Shown here: positions 51,255-63,200 of the stretch, one piece after another | Layout of the letters: the number at the start of each line of letters is the position of its first letter | Position numbering within the stretch: the stretch's first letter is position 1 | NCBI RefSeq assembly: GCF_036884655.1 | Contig: NC_088354.1 | Location: forward strand, 15,005,001-15,069,000 | Length of the DNA: 64,000 bases | Reading direction: 5' to 3' | Origin: Musa acuminata AAA Group | Taxonomy: Eukaryota > Streptophyta > Magnoliopsida > Zingiberales > Musaceae | Notes under the pieces: generated by a model | What the model was told of the DNA's origin: nothing | The model's input: the letters and a program-made list of their open reading frames with translations, nothing else | Database searches by the model: none | Position numbers and translations under genes: made by a program

Positions 51255-53904
51255 ATCTCCCCCTTTTTGATGATGACAACCACTTGATGACGGAGTTAAA
51301 CTTAACTCCCGAAGTTTAAACAAACTCCCCCTATCAATATACCTTATTGATAGAAACTCTTAGGTTCAAAAATCTAAGCAACATGTCATCATAATCGGAG
51401 TTAACCTTAACTCCCAGAGTTTAAGCAAACTCCCCCTATCAATATGCCATATTGATAGAACCTTGAATTCAAACTGAATTCAAGTCATTGCAATATTCAT
51501 CATGAATACTTGCAACACGTCAACATGAACATATGCATAAACTTATGCATCACATGTCATGTCATCAACATACTTTCATCAACATACTTCTCCCCCTTTG
51601 TCATCAACAAAAAGGAGAAGTATCACAATCAAGTGTTTGTGATATTTGTTCAACTTATTGCATGAAAAACATATTATCAAGTTTTATCATCATGCAGTTT
51701 TGAAGCCAAAAAATTTAGCAAATGTTACATCATGCTTAGAACATTCAAGCTATCAAGTTTTAGATATGCATGTTTTATAGCATACAAGATAGCATTTTTA
51801 GAACATGTAAGCTAGCAATGTTACAACATTTTAGAACTTGCAAGCTAGCAGTTTAGAGATATTCAAGAAGGCAACTCTTGCTTCTTGAAATATGCAGGTT
51901 GCAAGCTAGTAATTTTTTGTTAGCTTTTGATATCGTAACACAACCATTTTAAGTGTTTATCAATTGTAGCATTTCATCATATGGTAAGATATTGACATGT
52001 AAAGCTGTAAAGCAAGATTTTGATATCATTACATGATGTACATATTTCGAATATTTTAGCAAATGTAGCATTGCATCACATTGTAAGATATCAGCTCGTA
52101 CGATGCAAATTTTTGTTTGATATCTTGATACAGAGCATATAGCAATGATAGCAATCATATCAATGATTCAAGGCATATAGCAATGATAGCAATCATATCA
52201 ATGATTCAAGGCATATAGCAATGATAGCAATTATATCAATTCAATATATTTCTTCCCCTTTGGTATGTTACAATTTGTTGTGCTTGAAAGAAGAAACTCA
52301 TTTTTCAAAAAAAATATCCATAAGAGTGTACATTAAAATCTGATTTTTTTGCATTCAAATTGTTAAGCAAATCCGAAAATGAGATAAACTTTTCATGCAT
52401 TCGGACATGAGTATGCTACTGATTTCAAAACATAATTTATATTTGACACATAATTTTCAACATGTTATTTCATCAAGTGATACCAGGGCATGTAATAGTA
52501 ATTAAGTGATTTAATCATTCAATAAAGTCCGAAAAATAATTTTAACACGTTTAATCATTCGGACATATTTTTGCCAAATTTTTTCAAATGAAGATAAGGC
52601 ATGTTCATCATCATGGTAGTACGATGGCAAGTTTACAATTTTAAGATAAGCAAGCTAGTAATTTTGAGATGTTCAAGAAAGAAATTCTGGCTTCTTGAAA
52701 TATAAGTTTTGCTAGATGTGCAAGTTAACTTTTTGCTTCTTGAGATAGGCAAGATAGCATTCCTTGGTGATGTTTAACATAGCTAAGTTCTACATCAAGC
52801 AAGCTAGTAAATTTTATAACATTTTAGAACATGCATAATCACCAAAGCATCATAAATTTTAAAGATGTGCAAAATTACAAATTTTGCATGATTGCATTTG
52901 TGTGTCTTGAGATTTGTAAGATAGCACTTCTTAGTGATGTTCAAGATAGCAATTCATTTTCTTTTGAGAAGTGTAATTATTTTCTTTCTCCTTTTTTTTG
53001 AATTATATGAGCTAGCAAATTTCCTTTTAAGCATGTTTTGCTCCCCCTTTGTCATTGTCAAAAAGAAGGGTAGACCCTTTACGTTAATCTCTAAATTATG
53101 ACAAAGGTAACTAGTATTGATGAAAATTCAAGTTTTGAATGTCAAAACAATTATTTTATCATGAATATTTCATCATTACATGCATCATTATCATCATATA
53201 TAAGCTCAGTATTATATGATTCCAAATCATCATTTCTATCATTGTTTCAATCATCTTTATAGCTTATCATGCACAATGTGTCAAACAATCTAACATGATA
53301 CAAACATTTATTTTCAAAGTATTTATCACTATTTTCGAACATTAAATCAATATTTATAATACTTCATTTTAGCACCAACTCATAGTATTTTAAATCATGA
53401 TTAACATCATATGCAATACATCACATCATAAAAAAAAAAATCTCAAGTATTGCGTGCATTATTGCAAATCATAAATGTTTTATATTAAGTGATCGATTTC
53501 ATGTAAGCATGCCTTTTCATTTATGTCAAATGAAAACATGCATCAACGTTTAGGATCGTAAAATGAATTTCATCATAAAACCATCAATCACAAAAATCAT
53601 CATGTATATCTCATGCATGAAATTATCAATCGAAATATTTAATTTCATCATTATGCATTTCTTCAAATCATGATCTTTAATCAAAATCGAGAAATAACAA
53701 TGGAAATCAATGTAATGCACATTATTACTTTTTAACCATGATTTCATATTATCAATCAAGATCATTTTATTTTTTTTATCATAAAATATGCAATATTATC
53801 ATTTTCGAAATTACTTAGTATGATCATAATAATTTTTTTTTTTAACATGTAATTTTTAAGAAAATTAATTCTAAACTAAAAGAGAAAAATACATCATGAA
53901 AGCA
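51255..53904. other. non-coding interior spacer of C with polypurine tract
   Basis: Beside the left LTR, the complement of ATCTCCCCCTTTTTGATG is the minus-strand polypurine tract. Beyond it lie 2.6 kb of AT-rich DNA with no protein domain on either strand, where pol would be expected. CTCCCCCTTTGTCAT-like segments recur at 51592 and 53041, as extra polypurine-like tracts. Confidence 0.75.
52135..52244. repeat. 38-bp tandem repeat in the interior of C
   Basis: Almost three copies of a unit beginning GCATATAGCAATGATAGCAA, with starts at 52135, 52173 and 52211. Confidence 0.9.
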
Positions 53905-54909
53905 TCAAGTAATTTCAAAATAAATTAGGGGGATTTCGATTACCTCATCATTGTGGGCTGTTAAGGCGTAGTTTGCCGCCTTGCTTTTGTTGACTTTCTC
54001 TTCTTCGGAGGAGCTCGATTCATCCCAATTTTTGTTCTTCTTCTTGCGTTTAAAGCAAGTAGTTTGATTCTTTTTGCTTTTTAATTTTCGTTTCATTTGT
54101 AGTTTAAGTTCACCATCACTTGAGCTTATGCTTGAGTGGTCTTCAAATGTTCTATGTCCCAAATCCTTCCTGTTCTTTTGAAGGTTGTTTTGTTCATCAT
54201 TGTCCTCATCACTTGAGTCATCGCTCAAGTGGCATTCATTTGTCCAGAGTTCCAAATCCTTCCTGTTCTTTGGAAGGTGGTTCTCAAGTTCTTCACGTGC
54301 ATTGCACGTCATTTCATATGTGATCAATGAACCAATTAGTTCTTCAAGTGGAAATTGGTTCAAGTTTTTCGATTCTTGAATAGCAGTTACTTTTGAATCC
54401 CAAGTTTTAGAAAGTGAGCGCAAAACTTTGTTAACGAGTTCAAAATTCGAAAAGCTTTTACCAAGTGATTTTAAACCATTGACGACATCCGTAAAACGGG
54501 TGTACATGTCAACAACGGTTTCGCTTGGTTTCATATGAAAAAGCTCGAAATCATGCAGTAAAATATTAACTTTCGAGTCTTTGACTCTACTAGTTCCCTC
54601 GTGCGTGATTTCAAGAGCACGCCAAATATCGAAAGCCGTTTCGCACAAAGAAACCCGATTGAACTCATTTTTGTCCAAAGCGCAAAATAAGGCATTCATA
54701 GCCTTTGCGTTTAAAGAGAAATACTTCTTCTCCAAATCCGACCATTCGTTCGTCGGTTTAGAGGGAAGTTGAAAACCGTTTTCAACGATATTCCATAAAT
54801 CCAGATTTAGAGAAATCAAGAAAACTTTCATTCGAGTTTTCCAATAAGTGTAGTCCAATCCGTTAAAGAACGGTGGACGAAAGACCGAAAAGCCCTCTTG
54901 AAGAGCCAT
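53905..54909 (-). CDS. gag protein of element C
   Basis: An uninterrupted 334-codon frame starting 33-50 bases after the primer site. The N-terminus (GFSVFRPPFFNGLDYTYWK) and the body to about residue 215 match the DUF4219/UBN2 gag of copia-type elements. The C-terminal third is acidic, Ser-rich and then Lys-rich. It stops without the CCHC zinc knuckle and protease that normally follow, so RNA binding would depend on the basic tail (LKSKKNQ, KRKKKNK). Its integrity in an element without pol suggests recent activity or selection on gag. Confidence 0.85.
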   Translation of the reverse strand: MALQEGFSVFRPPFFNGLDYTYWKTRMKVFLISLNLDLWNIVENGFQLPSKPTNEWSDLEKKYFSLNAKAMNALFCALDKNEFNRVSLCETAFDIWRALEITHEGTSRVKDSKVNILLHDFELFHMKPSETVVDMYTRFTDVVNGLKSLGKSFSNFELVNKVLRSLSKTWDSKVTAIQESKNLNQFPLEELIGSLITYEMTCNAREELENHLPKNRKDLELWTNECHLSDDSSDEDNDEQNNLQKNRKDLGHRTFEDHSSISSSDGELKLQMKRKLKSKKNQTTCFKRKKKNKNWDESSSSEEEKVNKSKAANYALTAHNDEVIEIPLIYFEIT

Positions 54910-54942
54910 TTCTCTCGGGTGTAAATCCGAAATGAGAAATAC

Positions 54943-54957
54943 CCCGCTCTGATACCA
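54943..54957 (-). other. primer-binding site of C
   Basis: The complement reads TGGTATCAGAGCGGG, two bases from the right LTR, and matches initiator tRNA-Met. Confidence 0.9.
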
Positions 54958-54959
54958 AT

Positions 54960-57408
54960 TGTTAGGATCGAGAGCACTAAGAGGGGGGGGTGAATTAGTG
55001 CAGCGGATATCTTTTAGCGATTAAAAACAAAAGCTGCGTTCGTTCGATAAAAATCAGTTTTGAAGCAAAAGCCGACTCAAGGATAACTTATGACTAAGTG
55101 CAGTTTACGTCTAAACGTAGTTTACGTCTAAACACAATTTACGTTTAAATGCAGTTTGCGTCTAAACGCAGTTTTACGTCTAAATGCAAATTTACGTCTA
55201 AACGCAGATTTACGTCTAAACGCAGATTTACGTCCAAACTCAGTTTACGTCTAAAACGCAGTTTTACGTTTAAACGTAGTTTACGTCTAAACGCAGTTTT
55301 ACGTCTAAAATGCAGATTTACGTCTAAACGCAGATTTACGTCTAAACGCAGTTTGCGTCTAAGCGCAGTTTGCGTCTAAACACAGTTTGCGTCTAAGCGC
55401 AGTTTACGTCTAAACGCAGCTTACGTCTAAACGCAGTTTGCGTCTAAACGCAGTTTGCGTCTAAACGCAGATGACAGTTTGCAGTTCTAAATGAAATCAA
55501 GACGTAAACGTAAACTGCACAGAACCTTGTTTGTAAAAGCGCAGAAGACAGTTTGCAGTTGTAAATGAAATCAAGACGTGAACGTAAACTGCACAGAACT
55601 CATTCGTAAAAGCGCAGAGAGACAGTTTGCAGTTTGTAGATGGAATCAAGACGTAAACGTAAACTGCACAGAATTCGTTCGTAAAAGCGCAGAGAGCAGT
55701 TTGCAGTTTGTAAATGGAATTAAGATGTGAACGTAAACTGCACAGAATTCATTCGTAAAAGCGCAGAGAGTAGTAGCTATGTAGGAGGTTTGCAGTAATG
55801 ATAAAGTGCTCAAAATAAACGCAAACCAGAGATTTAGAGTGGTTCGGTCAGTCTTGACCTACTCCACTTTTGGCTTCCTCCACCGGCGAGGTCACCGACG
55901 TCAACTAGGAGCCTTCCTTCAATAGGCGAAGGCCAACTACCTTCTTACAGATTCACTCCTTTTGACGGGCTCAGGAGACAACCCTTACAAATGTTTTCTC
56001 TCCTCTCTTTACAACTCAAACTTGAAGAACAGAAGGAGGAGGAAAACTAGCAGTTTTGAGCTCTAAGAACCACTGAAAAGATCAAGATTTCGGCTTGAGT
56101 TCTTGCTCTTTCAGTGCTGAATGGGTGGGGTATTTATAGGCCCCAACCCAGTTCAAATTTGGAGCTCAAAACGATCAAATCCCAGAATTTCGGGATCAGG
56201 CGGTTGCACCTCCTGACTGGAGAGGTTGCACCGCCTGGCAGAGCTCGAAGACCGAGCTCAGGCGGTGCCACCTCTCTGCCAGGGAGGTTGCACCGCCCAG
56301 TCTTGCTCGAAGACTGAGCTCAGGCGGTGCCACCTCTCTGTCAGGGAGGTTGCACCGCCCAGTCTTGCTCGAAGACTGAGCTCAGGCGGTGCCACCTCTC
56401 TGTCAGGGAGGTTGCACCGCCCAGTCTTGCTCGAAGACTGAGCTCAGGCGGTGCCACCTCCCGGCTGGAGAGGTTGCACCGCCCAGTCTCGCTGGGAGGC
56501 TTAGCCCAGGCGGTGCCACCTCCTGGCCTAGGCGGTTGCACCTCCTGGCACTATTCCAGATTACTGGTTGGGCTCCAAACTTGGCCCAAACCAGTCCGAA
56601 TTCGGGCCCAACTGGCCCAAGATTAAGTTAATGGGATCACCTCCCATTTTCTAACTTAATCAACGTGCTAACTACGATTAGATCTAAGACAATTTTTGCA
56701 GCTTTGCTTCGGTGCGTCAATCGCTTCTTCCGGCGAGTTTCCGGCGAACTTCCGTCGATCATCCGATGAACCCTCGGTGATGCTCCTGCGGACTTCCGAC
56801 AAACTCCTGGACTTTGCGACGATCCACTTGGCAAGTTCCGACGAGCTTCGCTTGGCAAGCTTCTGGACTTCTCGGATCTGTTCTCGCAGAACCTCCAACG
56901 ACCGTCCGAACTTCCGTCGAACTCTCGAACTCCCAATGTGATCATGAACTTGACTCCGGCGCAACTCCTGCTGCTTGTCTTTCTTTCATCGTAGTTAATC
57001 CTGCACACACAAAAACAAAAACTTCGATCGAGACAATTAATCCTAAGCAATTAATCAAGTTGTCCGGCATGTCATTGGTCCCTCGACGCTTCGTCCGATT
57101 CTTCGGCACATCGTCCTTTCCTGCAGCCTATTGCCCAATCGGCCAGTTGACTCCGCAACTCCGATATCCTTGGCACAATACCCGCTCTTCTTGGCCCGAT
57201 GCCCGAGTCCACAGCCCGAAGCCTTCTGTCGATACGTCGACCGATCCACCGGCCCGACGTCCAATCTTCTGACATGTTCCTCCGGCACAACATGATGTTC
57301 TTGCTTTAATTGTCTCATCCTGATCGAAGCACCCTGCGTCACTCAAAACGCAGATTAAATCATAAACATATATCAAGTAGTTTCATCATCAAAATACGAG
57401 ATTCAACA
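54960..57408 (-). repeat. right (5') LTR of C, 2449 bp
   Basis: Nearly identical to the left LTR. The 17-bp array (55101-55470) is one unit shorter. Differences include C/T changes near 55184 and 55531. Confidence 0.95.
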
Positions 57409-57413
57409 TGATG

Positions 57414-57781
57414 AACCTATGTTAGAAGGCTACACAAATGCAAACATGACATGTGATACTGATTCCAGGAAGTCCACTTCGGGGTTCTTGATGACATTTG
57501 CAGGGGGAGCAGTCTCTTAGCAATCAAAGTTACAAAATTGTATTGCTCTATCAATCATAGAAGCAGAATACATAGCAGTTACTGAAGGTTGCAAGGAAGT
57601 TTTATGGATGAAAAAGTTTCTATAGGAATTGGGCTTGAAACATGAAAGAATTACAGTTGGAAAAAGTGCATACCAATGAGAATGGTTCAGATATATTGAC
57701 AAAATCTTTGCAGAAGCTTGAAGCATGTAAGCGAAGAGCGGGCTTAGTACAACCCAACATATGAGTTGGAGGGGGAGAATT
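57414..57781 (+). pseudogene. copia D RNase H end and polypurine tract
   Basis: Continues D after C with GYTNANMTCDTDSRKSTSGF and a STTEAEY-like motif degraded to SIIEAEY. It ends in GGAGGGGGAGAAT, the polypurine tract just before the 3' LTR. Confidence 0.85.
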
Positions 57782-58465
57782 GTTGGGTCCAGCCCATATG
57801 CGGGCTTGGACAATTGGGCCTTTTGAGCCTAAATCACTGATTAAAAGGCAAAAGAGATATACGGCAGCGAACAAGAGAGAGAGAGAGAGAGCAACCAGTA
57901 ATGAGCGTGCGTAGTGAGCAGCGTCGCGTAGAGAGAGAGAAAAGAACATAGAGCGAAAAGGAGAGAGAAAGATTAGGATATGAAGTTTTCTATTTGACGA
58001 TCAGTTTTGACCCAAATTTTATATAGAGAATCCTTGTAGCAAACTCTACAATCCTAACGGTGTTGATCTACAGTTTACCCTCTCTGAGGTACTTTCCTGT
58101 TATATCCACTTTGTGAGACCTAAAATTCTCTGTTGATGAGATCCATCTATGTTATGATGATATACTATTCGTCAGCCAAGATCTATGTTTTTAATGTTAT
58201 TGTGATCCTCTGGTTATTCTAGAGAAGATTTACTATAAACCTATTATCATTACTATTGATAGTGAAAATTTGAGGTAGACTACGGTCCCGTGGTTTTTCC
58301 CACATTAGGTTTTCCATGTTAAAAATTTGGTCAAACTATATGATTGATTTATTGCTCTATTGTTTATGCTATGCTGAATGATATTTGTATTTTGATATTA
58401 AATTAGTATTTTGATGAGGAACCCATTTTGATATATAAAAAGGAAAAAAAATTATTCCGATTTTT
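57782..58465 (+). repeat. 3' LTR of D, truncated at its right end
   Basis: Starts TGTTGGGTCCAGCCC and keeps the roughly 300 bases missing from the 5' LTR. Similarity to the 5' LTR stops at about AAAAAAATTATTCCG, before the expected CCCAACA. Confidence 0.8.
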
Positions 58466-58990
58466 CCGGTGATCAATGACACACTACCTACTTATCATAT
58501 ACGGCTTACTGTGTTTTATATAGACGAATTAATTTTGGGATACCTAAAGCCAAAAGAAGAAAGTTAGGGAATCTTGCAAGCTCTCAGAGAAAGTTATCTT
58601 ACGATGAGATTGTGGGGAAGTTTGAAAGGTCGATTCCGGAGCAGATCTATTAAGACTCGTTACTTTGAAGCATATAACAACAGGAGACCCTCCTTCAAGA
58701 TTTTGTATATGGTTGCAAATTTTGTTATATATTAATACATGCATTTGGGTGCCATTTGTGTTTCAAATATGCATACCATTAGTTGAGTTACTGCGTTGTG
58801 TTCTATTGGTAGAGATAAGTGCTCGGCTTAGGTTGATGCATTAGTACATTAATTAATGGCTTATCAGTGGTGGCTAGTAGGTTAGAAAATACATACAGAG
58901 GGACACATGTATCACCTGGCTTAACCCACCCAAGATGTAGCCCTACTGATGCATTTCTTTGCCCCTTTTTTATTGTTGCAGATAGCTATT
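58466..58990 (+). other. fragment resembling the leader intron of the RRM gene (part 2)
   Basis: From about 58710 the DNA aligns with 15466-15760. Shared words are GCAAATTTTGTTAT, AGTTGAGTT.TGCGTTGT, AAGTGCT.GGCTT and an AGTACATT.ATTAATGG block, in the same order. This copy lacks the microsatellite of the original. A possible exon relic lies inside it (58544-58690). Confidence 0.6.
58544..58690 (+). pseudogene. possible coding-exon relic, unknown family
   Basis: A plus-strand frame reads ...PKAKRRKLGNLASSQRKLSY and then DEIVGKFERSIPEQIY before two stops. The composition is protein-like, but I do not recognise the family. It could be a remnant of a gene once at the duplicated locus, or chance. 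Confidence 0.25.
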
Positions 58991-59026
58991 TTGCAGGAGG
59001 ATCCTGTTCAACACAAGCATGAGTAA
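58983..59026 (+). pseudogene. possible terminal exon relic
   Basis: A strong acceptor (TTTTTTATTGTTGCAG) is followed by a short frame IAILQEDPVQHKHE and TAA. It looks like a last coding exon, but nothing upstream joins to it convincingly. Confidence 0.25.
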
Positions 59027-59552
59027 TGTTACATTTTGGTTGATACAATGCAATTGATCGATTCGTCCTTGCTTGTTTTTCTACTAGGGTCGGTCTCCAT
59101 ATGTGTTTCAGTATTTTGCTTATATTTCCTCATTTTTTCTCTTATAGCACTGGAATACTGTGTTATTGTTTCATGCTTTTGGTAGGACTTTTCATCATAA
59201 ACATGTGTTTTTTGGAAGTCTTTAGCCTTGAATCTAGTTGAATCTAGGGCCGGTTAGGTGATTCTCAAACCCCTTGTATATCAATGATTGGCATAATCAC
59301 CATTTACTCATTGCAAAAAAAAAAAATAAATTGATTTCATGATCCAGTTGAGCTGATTTGTGCCTATCCACTTCTCTATCTTCTCACAAGTCAGTCTTCT
59401 TGATTATAGGAGTGTGTTGTGGCATAATGTCTTGACTTTGCTAGCCATGTCATGGTTTATGGTTGATTGCACTCTTCGTAATCTTCTGACCATGCCATCT
59501 AGAAGTTGAGAATTGTATATGGAATAAACCCTCTTTGCCCATATGGGTGAAC
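59027..59552. other. spacer between the duplicated fragment and element H
   Basis: AT-rich DNA with no recognisable gene or repeat. The last five bases, TGAAC, would be the target site of element H; the other copy lies outside the window. Confidence 0.5.
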
Positions 59553-59986
59553 TGTTAGAGCTAGCCCCAGGAAATTTATCATAAGGTTTGGCAACCCAAT
59601 AAGACAATAAAACGAAAAGAATAAAAGCGAGACAAGAACACCAGATATACGTGGTTCGGTCAATTGACTTTGACCTACGTCCACGGACGAAAGAGGAGCA
59701 AATTACTACTGCAAAAGAGGGACAATTACAAATGCCTTAGGAAGATGTTCCTAGGCCATAAAACACCCGAAAATACTAAACAAGAAAAACCAAACTATAA
59801 GTCCAAACTATTTAACTGAGTATGGACTTAAACCAAAGCAAACACTTAGGTTTTTCTTGTGGTGCATCTTGTGATGCCACTTGTGGTGCATCTGACTTCA
59901 AAGCCTAGACCCTTTTTTATAGTTCCAATACGAGACAACAAGTCTGATTTTCTCGATGTGGGACTATGAGACTTGCCAAACTAACA
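59553..59986 (-). repeat. 3' LTR of H, 434 bp
   Basis: TGTTAGAGCTAGCCC...CTAACA. On the minus strand a short TATAAAAAAGGG-like promoter element lies at about 59910-59922. Confidence 0.75.
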
Positions 59987-60226
59987 AATCTCCACCTTAG
60001 CATGTCCCAACAAAACTTGCTCCACCTTCTTCATAAAAGCCCCAACGGGCAATCACCAACAATAAACACCAACCAAGTCCAAGCACTGCTTGAACTTGTA
60101 AACCGGAAGAGGCTTCGTAAACATATCAGCTGGATTGTCCTTCGTATGAATTTTCTGAACAAGGACTTTCCCTTCAGCAATGATATCCCGAATAAAATGA
60201 AATTTCACATCGATGTGTTTTGTCCT

Positions 60227-63200
60227 CTAATGATACATCTGGTCTTTAGTCAAATGAATAACACTTTGACTATCACAGTAAATTGTAGTAACACTTTGAT
60301 GCAGACATAATTCGCTGAACAATCCTCTTAACCATAAAACTTCTTTGATCGCCTCTGTCACTGCCATATATTCTGCCTCTGTAGTAGATAAAGCTACGAC
60401 AGGTTGTAAGGAAGCTTTCCAACTAACTGCATAACCGCCAACGCAAAATACATAGCCTATCAAAGATCTTCGTTTATCAAGATCCACAGCATAATCAGAG
60501 TCGACGTAACCAACCAAAGTGTCACGATTTTTCCCAAATTCCAAACAAACATCTGAAGTCCCTTGCAAGTATCTGAGAATCCACTTCATAGCCTACCAAT
60601 GTGTTTTACTTGGGCGAGACATATATCTACTAACCACACTGACTGCTTGTGAAATATCTGGACGAGTACAAACCATTGCATACATAATACTGCCGATGGC
60701 ACTAGAATATGAAACTTTCACCATATATTCTTCCTCTTCAACTGACTGTGGTGACTGAGCAGCACATAGCCGAAAATGGCTAGCAAGAGGAGTACTCACT
60801 AGCTTAGCATTTTTCATGCCAAACCTCTCCAAGACTTTCTTGAGGTAATTTTTCTGAGTCAGAAATAATTTTCCAACTCCTCGATCTCTTTTGATCTCCA
60901 TGCCAAGAATTTTCTTAGCTGCTCCCAAATCTTTCATTTCAAATTCACTACTCAGTTGCATTTTCAAAGTGTGAATTTCTGACAAATTCTTAGCTGCAAT
61001 AAGCATGTCATCAACATAAAGCAACAAATATACAAAAGAGCCATCAGTTAACTTCCGGAAGTAAACACAACTATCATACATGCTCCTCGTGTAACCATGA
61101 CCCAACATAAAAGAATCAAACCTCTTATACCACTGTCTTGGAGACTGCTTCAATCCATACAAGGATTTCTTTAACAAGCAAACATGGTCTTCCTTACCAT
61201 CAACTTCAAATCCATGAGGTTGCTCCATATAAATTTGTTCTTCAAGTTTACCATGTAAAAAAGCTGTCTTGACATCAAGTTGCTCCAATTCCAAATCATA
61301 CATGGCAACTAAAGCAAGCAAAACACGAATAGAGCTATGCTTAACAACAGGTGAAAATACGTCATTAAAATCAACACCATGTACCTGACTATAGCCCTTT
61401 GCAACCAATCATGCTTTGTACCTTACATCTTCAACCCCTGGAATACCTTCCTTTTGAAGACCCATTTGCATCCAACAATTTTCTTACCAGAAGGCGGCTT
61501 CACAAGATCCCAAGTTCTATTCCGATGGAGAGACTCAATTTCTTCATTCATCGCAATCAACCACTTAACGGAATTATCACAAGAAACTGCATCTGAGTAG
61601 GAAGTAGGCTCACCAACTTCACTTGTCTCTTCTGCAACAGATAAAGCATATGCAACCAATTTTGCATATCTTTGTGGTGGTCGAATATCTCTCCGTGGTC
61701 TATCCTTGGCTATGGAATATTGCTCTTCCTCTGGATCATCTGCGTCAGTAGACTCGGGACCACCTACTGGCATTCTTTGAGTAGAAGAGTTCGACTTAAA
61801 AGAATTTGAACTACCAATCTCAAGCTCCACCTGCTTCTGTGCACTATCATTTGTACAACTAGTAGAATTCTCTTTGGAAGATAACATAAACAATTCATCA
61901 AAAGTAACATCTCTACTGATTATAAATTTTGGGGATTTAGGATCAGAACACCATAATCTGTATCCTTTCACCCCAGAAGCATACCCAAGGAAAATGCACT
62001 TTTTAGCTCGAGGCTCTAATTTTCCTTCATTTACATGCATGTATGCTGGACACCCAAAAAATTTTAAATCAGAGTAATCAGCAGGAGTACCTGACCAAAC
62101 TTCCTCTGGAGTTTTAAAGTTAAGTGCTGCAGAAGGAGCGCGGTTGACAACGTAACAGGCCATATTAATCGCCTCTGCCCAAAAGTCCTTTGTCAACCCT
62201 GCATTTGAGATCATACACCTTGCTCTCTCCAAGAGTGTTCTGTTCATACGTTCGGCCACACCATTTTGCTGAGGTGACATCCTAACAGTGCGATGCCGAA
62301 CGATTCCTTCATTTTTGCAGAATTCTTCAAAGTCACCTTCACAAAATTCCATGCCATTATCTATTCGAAACCGCTTAATCTGTTTACCTGTTTGCTTCTC
62401 AATCAAAGCCTTCCATTATTTAAATTCCATGCCATTATCTATTCGAAACCGCTTAATCTGTTTACCTGTTTGCTTCTCAATCAAAGCCTTCCATTATTTA
62501 AAGGTTAGAAAAACATCATTTTTATGCTTCAGAAAATAAACCCAAACTTTCCTGGAATAATCGTCAATGAAAGTCAACATATACTTGGAACCACCCTTAG
62601 ACTGAACTTGAGCTGGACCCCAAAGGTCTGAATGAATATAGTCAAGAGTACCTTTCGTTTTGTGAACTGCCAGAGAAGTGAAGCTGACTCTTTTCTGCTT
62701 TCCAAAAATGCAGTGTTCACAAAAGTCCAATGGCCTAGTACTCTGTCCGCAAAGTAGACCCCTTTTGCTCAATATGCTCAAACCTTTTTCGCTCATATGA
62801 CCCAAACGCATATGCCATAATTTGGTGATGTTAGAATCAGACAATGATGATGACGAAACTGCAACCGAACCTGAGTTAGTAGTTCCCTGCAGAATATACA
62901 AGCTATCAGACCTACAAGCTTTCATAACAACAAGAGCACTTCTAGAAACTTTCATAACTCCACCTTCAGCTGTGTATTTACACCCAAGGGCCTCTAGGGT
63001 GCCTAAAGAGATGAGATTCTTTTTTAAATCAGGAACATGTCTAACATTAGTGAGCATCCTCACAATACCATCATGCATTTTAATTCGGATTGTGCCTCTA
63101 CCAACAACATCACAAGCGGCATTATTGCCCATCAAAACAATTCCACCATTACAAGATTCATATGTGGAAAACAAATCCCTATTGAGACACATGTGATAAG

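Larger units (their letters stand above)
48789..57408 (-). mobile_element. GAG-only LTR retrotransposon C (TR-GAG-like)
   Basis: LTRs of 2466 and 2449 bases flank a 3.7-kb interior with one long gag frame and no protease, integrase, reverse transcriptase or RNase H. The orientation is minus: primer site beside the right LTR, polypurine tract beside the left. The target duplication TGATG (48784-48788 and 57409-57413) is perfect. By eye the LTRs differ by about ten substitutions and one 17-base repeat unit, making C the youngest insertion here. Mobilisation would need enzymes from another element. Confidence 0.9.
35346..58465 (+). mobile_element. Ty1/copia element D, full span, interrupted by A, B and C
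   Basis: About 5 kb of D survives in four pieces: 35346-38207, 46405-46738, 48049-48788 and 57414-58465. Read in order they give LTR, primer site, gag, integrase, reverse transcriptase, RNase H, polypurine tract and LTR. The pieces join precisely at the target duplications of A (ATGCT), B (AAAAC) and C (TGATG). The 3' LTR lacks the expected terminal CCCAACA, so D's right end is truncated or rearranged and no target duplication of its own is seen. Confidence 0.85.
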
